Assembly (NCBI GenBank): GCA_019802505.1
Contig: JAFMOC010000007.1
Coordinates: forward strand, 7,512,501-7,576,500
DNA from: Corydoras sp. C115
Taxonomy: Eukaryota > Chordata > Actinopteri > Siluriformes > Callichthyidae
Direction of reading: 5' to 3'
DNA length: 64,000 nt
The notes under the pieces were generated by a model that was not told where the DNA came from, did not search any database, and saw only the letters and a list, made by a program, of their open reading frames with translations. A program made the translations under genes and the position numbers. Numbering within the stretch: the stretch's first letter is position 1; each line of letters starts with the position of its first letter. This document shows positions 1 through 11,763 of this stretch, in pieces.

Positions 1-817
1 TGTAAGTGTTTGCTTTCTAGCTGGCAACCAGTTAGCTTTTTTCCCCACCAACTGTGGTAGCAGGAAAATTTTCAGCTGTGGCCTGTAGAGGCTATATATT
101 TGCTGGAATTACTGTGAACAGAGAAGGGTGCCCAGATCGTGATCAGTGAGGCAGGGATGCTTCGTCAATGTTTCCCCGCAAAACTTGGCGGACATTTTGT
201 CTTAGCATGGCATGGCAGATGGTGACTCCTCTGGCATGCAAAAAAACAAATAATAAATCAACTGTGGTTTTTTTTTTACAGAATGTTAGTTTCTTTCTTT
301 ATACTCTATTGAGAAAAAATTCAGTTCAGATATATCTGTTGATTATGATACAACTGTGTCATGGATACTCCTTCCCATTAAATAGAATTCTATTGATTAA
401 TGTTATTAAACTAACAAATAGTCTAAGAGACAATGTATTCCCCACATTAAGAGATTAAAACTGTTGAAAAGATGCTTTTCAAAGCATTGCTGTGTGTTTT
501 ATGTATAAAAATATGTATATAAATGTTATTTTATATAAATGTAAATCTGCTGACTTTACACTTCAAAATCATAATATTATTCAGCAACATTGAGAGTAGT
601 TTTAACCAGCCGTTTTTGAACGTCCTCATTTTTTTTTTTTTTTTTTTAAACAAATTCCAGATATGCAGCATATAATAGCTTGAGTAAAAGACTAGTGAAC
701 TATATCAGTAAATTTATGGTTGTTATAACAAAATGTTTTGTCAGATTCAAAAGAATTTAGTGGTCTTTTGAAATGTAGTTTGTGTAAAAGTACGGGAACA
801 GAAATAAATGAAACATT

Positions 818-818
<1 letters not shown>

Positions 819-883
<65 letters not shown>
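819..883. repeat. (TA)n microsatellite
   Basis: About 65 bp of TA, left flank of the Tc1 element. Confidence 0.97.
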
Positions 884-888
<5 letters not shown>

Positions 889-2359
889 GTGTGAAAAAGT
901 GTTTGCCCCTTCCTCATTTCCTGTTTTTTTTGCATGTTTGTCACACTTAAGTGTTTCGGATCATCAAACCAATTTAAACAATAGTCAAGGACAACACAAG
1001 TAAACACAAAATGCAATTTGTAAATGAAGGTGTTTATTATTAAAGGAGAAAAAAATCCAACCCATCATGGCCCTGTGATTGCCCCCCCTAAACCTAATAA
1101 CTGGTTGGGCCACCCTTAGCAGCAACAACTGCAAACAAGCGTGTGCGATAACTTGCAATGAGTCTTTTACAGCGTTCTGGAGGAATTTTGGCCCACTCAT
1201 CTTTGCAGAATTGTTCTAATTCAGTTACATTAGAGGGTTTTCGAGCATGAACTGCCTTTTTAAGGTCATACCACAACATCTCAATAGGATTCAGGTCAGG
1301 ACTTTAGCTAGGCCACTCCAAAGTCTTCATTTTGTTTTTATTCAGCCATTCAGTGGTGGAATTGCTGGTGTGTTTTGGATCATTGTCCTGCTGCAGAACC
1401 CAAGTTCGTTTCAGCTTGAGTTCACGAACAGATGGTCGGACATTCTCCTTCAGGATCTTTTGGTAGACAGCAGAATTCATAGTTCCATTTATCACAGCAA
1501 GTCTTCCAGGTCCTGACGCAGCAAAACAGCCCCAGACCATCGCACTACCACCACCATATTTTACTGTTGGTATAATGTTCTTTTTCTGAAATGCAGTGTT
1601 CCTTTTACACCAGATGTAATGGGACACACACCTTCCAAAGAGTTCCACTTTTGTCTCATCGTTCCACAGAATGTTTTCCCAAAAGTGTTGGGGATCATCA
1701 CGATGTGTTTTGGAAAAATTGAGACGAGCTTTAATGTTCTTTTTGCTCAGCAGTGGTTTTCTTCTTGGAATTCTGCCATGCAGGCCATTTTTGCCCAGTC
1801 TTTTTCTGATGGTGGAGGCATGAACGCTGACCTTAACTGAGGCAAGTGAGGCCTGCAGTTCTTTGGATGTTGTTGTGGGGTCTTTTGTGAGTCGTCGCTG
1901 CGCTCTTGGGGTAATTTTGGGTGGATAGATCTCAATTCCTTTATTTCTCAATTGTTCCTGAATTTCTTTGGATCTCGGCATGATGTGTAGCTTTTAAGGA
2001 TCTTTTGGTGGACTTTACTGTGTCAGGCAGCTCCTATTTAAGTGATGTCTTGATTGAGAACAGGTGTGGCAATAATCAGGCCTGGGTGTGGCTAGAGAAA
2101 TTGAACATAGGTGTTAAAAACCACAGTTATAGTATGTTTTAACGAGGGGGCAATCACTTTTTCACACAGGGCCATGATGGTTTGGATTTTTTTTCTCCTT
2201 TAATAATAAACACCTTCATTTACAAATTGCATTTTGTGTTTACTTGTGTTGTCCTTGACTATTGTTTAAATTGGTTTGATGTTCTGAAACACTTAAGTGT
2301 GACAAACATGCAAAAAAACAGGAAATGAGGAAGGGGGCAAACACTTTTTCACACCACTG
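884..2359 (-). mobile_element. Tc1/mariner element, 1476 bp, ~195 bp terminal inverted repeats
   Basis: Both ends start CA(A/G)TGGTGTGAAAAAGTG when read inward, are inverted over roughly 884-1079 and 2165-2359, and are bordered by TA (882-883, 2360-2361), the Tc1/mariner target duplication. The element lies inside a (TA)n tract on both sides. It carries a damaged transposase on the minus strand. Confidence 0.93.
1094..1981 (-). pseudogene. Tc1-like transposase, single in-frame stop and N-terminal internal deletion
   Basis: The minus-strand frame starts MPRSKEIQEQLRNKG and stays open to 1094 except for one TAA at 1304-1306, where the family has a glutamine before SPDLNPIE. The catalytic acidic residues are visible in WNDETKVELFG, QQDNDPKHTS and, after the stop, SPDLNPIE. 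The frame has about 295 codons against roughly 340 in the family; the missing part falls just after the first dozen residues and covers most of the paired helix-turn-helix DNA-binding domain. It is therefore not an active transposase. Confidence 0.9.

Positions 2360-2363
<4 letters not shown>

Positions 2364-2419
<56 letters not shown>
2364..2419. repeat. (TA)n microsatellite
   Basis: About 56 bp of TA, right flank of the Tc1 element. Confidence 0.97.
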
Positions 2420-2421
<2 letters not shown>

Positions 2422-4120
2422 GAAAATGGGTAGGTAGGCAGTGATCCAATTTTAGACACAAGCTGTGCAGGAAGAGAGAAACCTGTAGGTGTCTGACACA
2501 TCAAATTAATGGAGAATTTCACCAGAAAAAAACAGTTGTGTGCTTCATGTCACCCTAATCATTCACATGGTAAAACTGAGCATTTGATATACAAAGGAAT
2601 TTCCACAATTTCCCTTTGAGATTAATAAAGTATTCTGATTCTAATGGTATTATCCCAGGCCAAAAATAATTATTATTGCCACTTATTACTTACCAATGCA
2701 ATATTCTTCCAAGTAACTTCAGTGCATTTGTTCAAATTATTGCCAAATTCAGAAAACTACTTTGTCATCAGTATGCTAAATGACCCAAACTATTATGGTT
2801 AAAGCAACAGCAACCACACTTCTGACCTTATACAGCAAGAGCCCACAACATAGTGCCTACCATGGACCACATGTTCTACAATGTCCACTCTGGGAGGATT
2901 ATTGTCTATTATATGCATAATAGCATCATCTCTGTGTTTTATTAGTTCAGTCTGACAGTCTTATGTCCCATCTGTCACACTGGTAATTTGTTCCTGCTCA
3001 GTAAAATCACTGATGATCAGTGCATGAAAACATGTATTGAAAGTACCTAGGTGCGAAAACAGTTTCCTATAGATAAAGTAATATTTACCTCATAAATTAA
3101 TAAATTGCATAATGTTTAAGAAATCATGTTGTGGTATTTTGAGTTCTACCTTGACAGAACTACCTTATGCCAAGGTATATTAAAGGAATGTCCCCATCAT
3201 TGTTTTTAAATGCTTAGGAAAAATCTTGTTTTTATGTACTAGTGAGAGTGAAATGAATGTGACTCAAAGTGCTGTCGTGTCAGCTTCTGCTGCTGTAATT
3301 GTAAATTAATTATTTTTTATAAGTGTTTTTTAAATAATTTTTTATGTCTAATATATATAGATATCTTACTTATATCTATAAAAATAGGTGCACTAATAAA
3401 TCAGCTACTTATTTAATACACATTTCGTCTATTTTTTAGGACTTATGCACATATGTACATGTGTTATAGTTTACATATTTTTTGTCTGAAAGCTTATATT
3501 CTATATAGGTAACAAACGTCTTCACATTTTAATTCATTGCATTTTTTCAGATTAATATATAGAGTTTTGTTGAGAATTACATTAAATATATTATATCCAC
3601 AAAAAATATAATGTCAAAATATATTTCCTATAGACAACTGTAGAGGTAGCAGTAAACAGTGCTAAACAACTAAATATGTTTAACTTTGACTTTGTTAATA
3701 TCAAATGACTTAATTAAAATAATTTAGTACATGATAATTACAGTTCAGTAGTATTTCTAGACTTATTAAATAGCAATAAAAATGTCACATACAAAAATAC
3801 AAGTAAACAAAAAGACTATATGACAAGTAAAACACACAAAGGACTTGACTGAACTCTAAACAGCAAATCTTACATATAACCTTTCATCACTTTTGCAGTA
3901 TCTGCATTCGACCATGGCCAGATTCTACCCAGTACTCCTTAAATAGTGTCCATCATGGCTCATGGAGGATGTCTAATTGTAATGATAGAAAAAATGTTAG
4001 AAAAAGGTTATGTTTTATAGAATTGCAGTATGAATAGAATTTGTTTTCTACCCATGAACCTCAAATAACAAGGGTAAATATAATGTGATAAATAAAAGCT
4101 TGCTAAATAAAAAATATATC
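2420..4120. other. prkn intron 7, AT-rich, no gene seen
   Basis: No coding exon recognised. About 2595-2642 (TTTCCCTTTGAGATTAATAAAG) looks like the 3' tail of a truncated LINE. The rest is AT-rich single-copy-looking DNA. Confidence 0.6.
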
Positions 4121-4122
4121 CA

Positions 4123-4180
<58 letters not shown>
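4121..4180. repeat. (TA)n microsatellite
   Basis: About 60 bp of TA in prkn intron 7. Confidence 0.97.
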
Positions 4181-4184
<4 letters not shown>

Positions 4185-4344
4185 CCATCCGAATTACTAA
4201 ATTTCCATCAAAAGTTTCCTGTATGTCTTTAAAACATTTTTAATCAGATCTGTAAGAAGAAAATTTGGAAAATGTTATATGAAAAGGGCAGCTCCTACTA
4301 TGGCATGAAAGGTACTTAACAAATGGAAGGGAAATCAATGAGAT

Positions 4345-4801
4345 TGTTACGAATGGTCCGTTCTTCCCCGGAAGGAGGGCGGCTAACGCGGAGATGTAGC
4401 GTTCAGCCGCTCGCGCCTTGTGAGCGCTCCCGGGTACCGACCACGCGGGGAATATAGCGTGCGTCGGTCCACGGCGAACGCTCCCACGGGATACGACCCA
4501 CGCGGAGAAGGTGCGCAGCGCCGACCCGTGGTTGAACGCGGAAGGAGAGTCCGAAACACTGGGATAAAATCCAAAATGTAAATTTAATAAAAGTTGGTGA
4601 CGGGACACCAACAGAAAGGGGGAACAAACGAAACAAAGTAACATCGGGTATCATAACACCAAAACAAAGACGTGCGCCAAGTACCGGGATAACAAAGATT
4701 AAATAACAAACCCAACTAAACATGTGACCAAAATCAACCAATCACCCAAATGAGACAATGAAGGTCCAAACGAGGGACAGGTGCCACAGGCACCTGTGAC
4801 A
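4345..4801 (-). mobile_element. Probable solo LTR of an LTR retrotransposon, 457 bp
   Basis: The block begins TGTTACG and ends TGTGACA (TG...CA), with the 5 bp direct repeat GAGAT on both sides (4340-4344, 4802-4806). It is much richer in GC than its surroundings, especially 4360-4560. No internal coding region remains, which fits loss by LTR-LTR recombination. The minus orientation is a guess from the usual form of such LTR ends. It lies in prkn intron 7. Confidence 0.75.
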
Positions 4802-4806
4802 GAGAT

Positions 4807-5919
4807 CACATTGCTGGCAGTAAGTCACCCTGAAATATCTACATAATATTGACTTTAAATGTTTGAAATGACAAATATACATAAAAGCCAAAATGCTAAC
4901 TATATTGTAAAGTATGAAATGTTATTGTATTTATATATCTCTTTGTTCTTGCTGCATCTGCCGCAGTGATGGTACTTCGGCTTAGACCTGTTCATCCATG
5001 ATACAAATTTATAATTGCATGCAGGAGTTGCAGAAGGGCTTTTAGGATTGATTAAATGCATTGTGCACACTGTGAAAACTGTAGGTAATTTAACATAGGC
5101 AATTTTGTTTGGTTTTCTTAAAGGTAGTTGTTAGAAAACACACTATCCACTGTACATCATAGCTTTAGGATGGAAACTAAATGCATTAGTTAACCATACA
5201 GGAAAAAGCTCTTGGATAAATAAATTAGAGAATGCAAGTCCGCCATCTTCTACTAACTATTCAGGAGTTACTGGTGTTTCCGTGTTGTTCCATTGTGACT
5301 TTATTCATCTTACATTTTTGCATTGTGCCATGTTTGCAGCTTTTACCAGTCCAGAGCTTTTAATTTTGTAGAAAGGGGAACTGTCCCTAAAGCCTGGTGC
5401 TCTAAGGTCTTATTAGGCTTCATTGTGCAACCTATGAGCATGCAGCTGTAGCAGTGAGGGATCAATACCCACATGGCTAAAGTGTGCCTTAACAACTTTT
5501 ATTAGAAGAGGTAATTGAGTGAGTTAATTCATTGAGTTGATTGCTTTCAATGATCGTTCTTCATGTAGCGCTAAGTGAAGCTGACTCTTCTTGGCAGGTC
5601 TCTTCCTTTTTTCCCTTCTGTCTGTCTCCATCTCTTTTGTTCCACACATTTATCTTCTTTTATTGCTATTTTTACCATGGCTGTCTCTCTGTTTGCCATG
5701 TTTTAATGTTCTTTTGGCACTGAGGAGCCCAGAGAGTAGGAAGGTGTAAAGGATGCATGGTTCTGGTATTCAGAGGAAACAACCCTATGGTATGAAAAAA
5801 CTCCTTCAAAAGCACATAAGGTAGAGGTGTTTGAAGGTCATTATAAGGTGCACACATCCATCATAACAACATAAAAAGAGCAACAAAAGAAAAGAAAAGG
5901 AAGACATATACCTAAAGTA
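4807..5919. other. prkn intron 7, nothing recognised
   Basis: No coding pattern, inverted repeat or known repeat was seen. Confidence 0.6.
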
Positions 5920-5920
5920 T

Positions 5921-6229
5921 TCATTCATTCATTATCTTCCGCATTGTCCTATACTAGGGTTCCCCATGCCCATCCAGGGGAGAACGTTTCGGGCGCTGGG
6001 CGGATACACCTAGGACAGGGCAACAATCTATCACTGGGCACACACTCACACAGACACGCACACAATTGACTTGATCCATGTTTTTGGACTGTGGGAGGAA
6101 ACCGGAGAACCCGGAGGAAACCCACGCGGACACGGGGAGAACATGGAAACTCCACCCAGATGGGGATTCGAACCGGGAATCCCTAGTGCTGAGAGGCAAA
6201 CGTGCTAACCACTAAGCCACCGTGCCGCT
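5921..6229 (-). repeat. tRNA-derived SINE, copy A
   Basis: Minus-strand copy: an ATTC repeat tail at left and a tRNA-like head ending at right. The flanks share a degraded ~15 bp duplication around TATACCTAAAGTATT and TATACTAAAAGTATT. It contains the family hallmarks GTTTTTGGACTGTGGGAGGA and a B-box-like GGTTCGAATCC in inverted form. Confidence 0.88.
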
Positions 6230-7056
6230 TATACTAAAAGTATTGCCAACTAAATTTTGTCATACACTGCATTTAAGTGTTTGGAATCCTAATTCTGATT
6301 CTACCAATGGATAGTAGTGTGTTTATGGTCAGATCCAGTAGAGTATTTCAGTGTGTTTTTGTGGTTTCTCCATGAGCTGTTCTATGTTCTAAGTAATGAC
6401 AACAGTCAAATACTAAATATCTAATTCTCTTATGTTGCTTTTTTGTATCTCACAAGACTGAATGTCACTTTAGCTCACTTTGGAAATTGTTTGTGTTTTG
6501 TGTTTACGTTACTTTTAATATTTCATCAATTAACTGTAGAATTTACAGGACTACACATTATACACTATACAGTACACATCTCTCATTGTAATGTATTGTG
6601 TAGCTATTTTTAACAAACAAAAAAATATTTTGTATTCTGTTCAAATTACAAAACTTACCTGCCATTTAGATTTTCTAGTACTAGTGATACATTTGATGCC
6701 TTAACATATGTTGCTGTAAACAGTTTAGTTTTTTTTATATAGGTAGATTTGCAAATGTTACATATTGAGAATTGTTTACAAAGAGTCTGAGCTTGTTTTT
6801 TTTTTTTTATCTAAAATTCAGCTATAGTGCAGTCAGTACATACATGAATAAAAACAGAACTAGCCACCGAGCAAATGGAAAATGTACCACAAATAACTGT
6901 AGCTCAGCCATTATTACACATTTTCCCCAGGTACAACAAACACCTATTCCAAATGTCAAAACATTTATATTGTTTTATTACAAGTGTTATTTTTATATAA
7001 ATAACAGGCCTGTCCATACAATTTCTTTGTTTGTCTAATTTTAATTTTTAATTTTA

Positions 7057-7355
7057 ATGTTAAAAGCATCGGCCTCTCAGTGATGAGGATGCAGGTTTGA
7101 ATCTCAAACTGGTTGGAGTTTTCATGTTTTCCCTGTGTCTGCATGGGTTTTCTGTGGGTTTTCTGGTTTCTTCCCACAGTCCAAAAACATGGATTCAATG
7201 TGAATTGGTGGCTCTAAATTACCCTTATATAATGTGTGTGTGTCTGTGTAAGTGAGTATCTTGGGTGTCTGCATAGCACCCAAAATGTCCTCTCCTGGAA
7301 TTGTATGAGGGACCCCTCATGACCCCCAATGTAGGATTAAGTGGAAAATAATAAA
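7057..7355 (+). repeat. tRNA-derived SINE, copy B (old)
   Basis: Diverged plus-strand copy: GGCCTCTCAG near the head, CAGTCCAAAAACATGGATTC in the middle, and the end GGATTAAGTGGAAAATAATA. The extreme head is lost. Confidence 0.75.
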
Positions 7356-7874
7356 ATAAGAAGAAAAAATGATTTAGTATTTTAACTTATTTTAGGAAGT
7401 TATTTTTCTATTACAAAGTTTTAGAAAAGGTGTGACACTCTAAAAATACAATAAAAACTTAAACCTTATATTACAGACAAAAGGAATTACAACATTTACT
7501 TCATTTATCAAATAAAAAAAAGTAGTTAGAAATCGATGCCTTTTACAGGCTCCAAAGAAGTTGAGACAGAGGCAAAATAATACTGAAATGGTTAAAGACA
7601 CATGGCTCTGTAAGGTTTTTGACTAGTAGTTTCAATGGTTACTGGTATCTTTAATTCTAAATCTATTTAAAATCTTTTAAAATTTAAATTATAAAATGAC
7701 GTTACAGAAATAAATGTCTGAATGTGTTTATATATAACAAACAGATAAAAATTTTTCAAGAACACTAAGTGGTTCTCCTTGGTGATGATCAAATTAATTA
7801 ATCTCCTTTAATGATCAAATTACGGATTTCTTAGCTTATATATTGATTTGATTTTGTATTAAGTGGCCCAAGTT

Positions 7875-8110
7875 CAAGTAATTTATTTATATAGTGCTTT
7901 TTAAAACAGTACATTGTGACAAAGCAGCTTTACCATGAACCCCCAAAGAGCAAGCTGAAGCGACAGTGGCAAGAAAAAACTCCCTGTTGTGTTGTTTTGT
8001 GGGAGCCCCAAGGCTCAGTGGGGGACTCATCCTCTTTGAGCAACCTGGCAGAATTAAACAGCCATGTACAGATTGTGTACTGATCAGGTGTCCGCATTCA
8101 ACAATTGATA
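7875..8110 (+). repeat. Dispersed repeat family R, copy 1
   Basis: Shares with 36190-36425 the core GAGCAAGCTGAAGCGACAGT, GGCAAGAAAAAACTCCCTGT and GGACTCATCCTC. Similar segments are common in fish genomes; I cannot name the family. Noncoding. Confidence 0.65.
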
Positions 8111-9720
8111 AAACTATATAAGTCCAGTGAGTCCATCCAGCAGGACTGCAACGCCACCAATCCAACAAAAGTTATTTAGAAAACTTATTTAGACTTAAGA
8201 TTTCAATTAAAATGTTTAAGATTTAGATTTAAACTTATTTAATTTATTAAGAAAATGTAGTTTGTGCTATGTCTTGTTCTATGTACCTGTCTTTCTCTCA
8301 AACTTTAAATGCTGTCTACTTTATCACCATGGCAACATTATACTGGTTCTTTCTGCTTAGCTGTTTTTAATTACTTGTTGAAGAATTTGAGGCTTTTCTC
8401 TCTTTGCCTGGTTAAATATTTGCTCGCAGAGTCCCCCCGGCGCGTCCAGTCCGATTAGTGTGCATTGTCGCTATTTGCATAATAAAAGTGAGTTGTGTTT
8501 GCATAAGCAACCCTTGAGGAAGATTAGCAACATTAGCATGCACAGGCCTCAAGTGGGTTTTGGGTGTTGTGGTGTAACCTTTGTTATCCTTCATAAACTC
8601 ATACTCACAGCTGCAGACATATCAAGTGACTGGTCATTGCTGTCAAGAATAATTTTGATGCCAGGTGGCCACACTTGATTAATTAACACCTAAGATATGA
8701 AGATGTAGCTACTCATCCCCTGAGCAGGTGGTGAATATTCACAGTGTGTTTTTACTGATAGTGCTGGAGTGTGTTAATGTGTTGAGACATCAGAAACGAA
8801 GTCTGTTAATCATTAGGAAGGCAGACATTCCTGTTGGCCCTGGGTTTTAAAATAAAATTGGATGGAGTAGATATATTAAAGTCTGTAGGCTAACACGTGT
8901 ACTTCATTTCAAATAGGTCTTATCAGCTCAGTTCTAAAGGCAAAATTGTACAAAATTCTTCAGCTTTATGTTAACCTCTGTTTGTTGCTCTTATTCTTTT
9001 GTCCAGATGTGAGTTTAGATGAACAGTGTACCAGTGATCTGAACATGCGGTGTTTGTATGCATTGCTTTTTTTTCATAGTATTTATATTATATTCAGACA
9101 GACATCTAATTATCGCTTGTCTTTTCTTGCCATTCTTCTATCTCCAAAATGAACTTTTAAACATAAAATATTTATGTTTTCATTTCAGTTCATCATTGAG
9201 CAACAGAAAATATTGGTTATCCTTTTTATTTTTAATTCAAAATATACACCCATCATAAAATATAAAACTGATGTAAAATGGAACCTAAGTTATACTAAGC
9301 TAATCTAAGTATAATTATTGAAAGTAAAAGTATTTTAAGTAAATTATTATCTTGATCTATTAGCATGATCTCTACAAGGTTGTCAAATGTGATCATTGAC
9401 ATTAATTTTAAGGTATAAATTGATTGATTCATTTGATGTTAATAAGTATTTACACTTCTTTGTGTACCCCTTAAATTTTTACTATAATTTTGCTCAAATA
9501 ACTGTGAAGGAAATAACATGGCAGTCAGTACTTCTTGATTGTCCAGTGATTTATTGTTTGTATTGGTAATGTATTAGATTTAAGTGTTTAAAAACATTGT
9601 AATCCTAATAATCACCCTTGAAACCTCCGCCTTCTTTCTATATTGATTATATCTACATCATATAACATTGATATACTGATTTTCTGTCTGTTACTTTAAT
9701 TTTACGTTCTTCATTGGTAA
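8111..9720. other. prkn intron 7, no gene; octamer motif
   Basis: No exon recognised. An ATTTGCAT octamer occurs at 8473-8480 in a locally GC-richer stretch with another TTTGCATA nearby; this could be an enhancer or chance. Confidence 0.4.
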
Positions 9721-9875
9721 GGACTCCAGCAGGACCACCAGCTGTGATCATTCTAAGCACAGAAACTGACACTGTGATGTGTTAGTGTGATAAAAATGGA
9801 TGAGACACAGCAGTACTGCTAGAGTTTTGTAGATTTAAAGTTAGAGACAGTTGCTCATCTTGTACTGTTAGTGTT
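9721..9875. repeat. Internally inverted dispersed repeat, copy 1 (fragment)
   Basis: AGGACTCCAGCAGGACC, TGTGATGTGTTAGTGTGATA and GACACAGCAGTACTGCTAGA resemble the middle of the copy at 13655-14185. The ends are lost. Confidence 0.5.
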
Positions 9876-10359
9876 AAAGTGTGAAAGTTCTTTTTTTTTT
9901 TTTTTTTTTTTAGATTTCCTACCGGATAAAAAAAAGCTCTAAAATAAGCACAAAACTAAAGATTATTAAAAATAAGTGATATATTTCTAATCTCCTTTTT
10001 TCCATCATGTTAATTTATTGCAGAAAATGATTACTCTCAAAATAAAGAATGTCCTTGGTAAACAGCTGAGGAAGCTTCATTAGAACACTGCTTTATTATG
10101 GTGGTCATGTTTAAAGCAGCTGCATAACAGCTGTCTTTTAAAATACCAACACTGCAGATGCTGCGGGTTGATTAAGACTCCACTCACCTCCACTCACGCA
10201 GTGTTAATTGTGTAAAATGGAGGAAACTGAGAAAAGGGTCAAAAAATCATAGTGCACAGCTCATGTTCATAGTAATTCAAAATACTGTGCCATAAACGAA
10301 AGTGAAACTAATCATAAAATACCTTTATATTCTGATATATTTAGATAGGTGCTATGTAC

Positions 10360-10959
10360 CAGGGGTGTCGTTAGACCTGGGCTTTTGGGGTTATAGCCCC
10401 GAATGTTTTGTCAGTAGACCCGGATCAAATGAGAGCAGCTTTCTCTGGCTGTCTCTTCTCGAGCAGCGAGACTGTATGATGGAGTCACCGTCATCTGTTT
10501 GTTTCGCCATTATCGGGAGTAAAGTTACCATAATAACTGTATGTTGGCTGGTAAGAGCAGCTTCCCTGCTTGTGTAAACCGTCAGATTTTTTTCTGAAGG
10601 CGCAAACTGTCGCAAACTTACGGTATTTCAAATCAAAACCTTGTTAAAACTGTCTAAAACTGTGACTGACTCGTAAAACAGATTCATGCTCAGGTTCGTT
10701 TATTTAAAAAATTTCTGCCAAAACCATCATTTATTAGAACTCAATGTGCTATCCACTGCTGACAGACATATTTCATATGTTATTTAATTTATAACTAATA
10801 TAACTAATGAATGATCAAACAAAATGAATGTAACAACAGTTGAAAATGTGAAAATGGATAAATACACTCCTGAATGGGCAATTTTTAAAGAGGACAGAGG
10901 GGGGAAGAAGGGATCTGGGCTAAAGCTCCTGATGTTTCAAAACCCTAAAAACACTCCTG
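10360..10959. mobile_element. Non-autonomous hAT-like element, 600 bp, 8 bp TSD
   Basis: It is bordered by perfect direct repeats CTATGTAC at 10352-10359 and 10960-10967. The ends are CAGGGGTGTCGTTAG and, inverted, CAGGAGTGTTTTTAG. The 8 bp duplication and CAGGGGTG-type ends fit the hAT superfamily. No transposase is seen inside. It lies in prkn intron 7. Confidence 0.85.
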
Positions 10960-11701
10960 CTATGTACAATGCAGTTCCATGTTTGCATTTTTAACTTTGT
11001 TAAGCACAGCCAAGATATGACTCCCTCTGGAGCAGAACAGGCTTAAAAGCCTTGCTCAAGGACCAACATATTCAACATGATGGTCTCAGGGTAAGAGCTA
11101 CTATTTGATTATTTGCTCAACTCCCTAATCCCTGCTTGTTTTGATCTACTGACATGTTAGTTTGGGTTTTCCCTAGTAATATTATTCAGGTTAACTAGAG
11201 AAAGCACTATAACATTTTAATTTCAGTTTTTATAATACATCTAAAAAGATTATTTAAAAAAATCTTTATTACTACCTCTGTTCCCAGTACACCAGTGAAA
11301 TAAACTCCCATCATTCAGGCCTCAGGATACATTTTTTTAGCTGTTTCTTATAAGGCTGCAGGGTTTTTTATTCCAAAAACACTTATCCACATATAATGAA
11401 CACATTTTATTTTTTATTTGCTGTTTAAGGTGACAGCTTGTGAAGATGAAAAGTGTACAATACCTACTAAGTAATGAGAAAAGGTCAAACTTACCTAACA
11501 ACAAATATACCTAATATATTAATCATGTGAACACAAAAATGAATAAATGAATCAATATATTAATTTGAATCATGGCCTAGTCCACATCGCTCCATTGCTC
11601 TGGTCTGAATATTACTTATTCACATGTATGTATAAAAGAGAGAAAGACTTCTTTTTTAAATCTGCTGTCTTTTATTTACTGCCTTGTTCTTGATTTTATA
11701 G

Positions 11702-11763
11702 CTGGCTGTCCTGACTCTCTTATTAAAGAGGTGCATCATTTTCGAGTCCTGGGAGATGAGCAG
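11702..11763 (+). CDS. prkn: prkn exon 8 (62 nt)
   Basis: The exon follows an acceptor ending in tatag and stops before gtgagt. It completes an alanine codon split in phase 1 and reads GCPDSLIKEVHHFRVLGDEQ, the end of RING1. Its 62 nt length equals that of human exon 8. Confidence 0.96.

Noticed and set aside
1..240. Possible prkn exon 7 or other exon at the left edge
   Set aside because: A weak acceptor-like site and short open frame are present, but the translation has no parkin motif.
692..1016. Open frames made of IYIYIY repeats on both strands near 0.7-1.0 kb and at other TA tracts
   Set aside because: They are translations of (TA)n microsatellites, not genes.
4240..4741. Minus-strand frames of 63-134 codons
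   Set aside because: They lie inside the probable solo LTR; open frames arise from its high GC, and no domain is visible.
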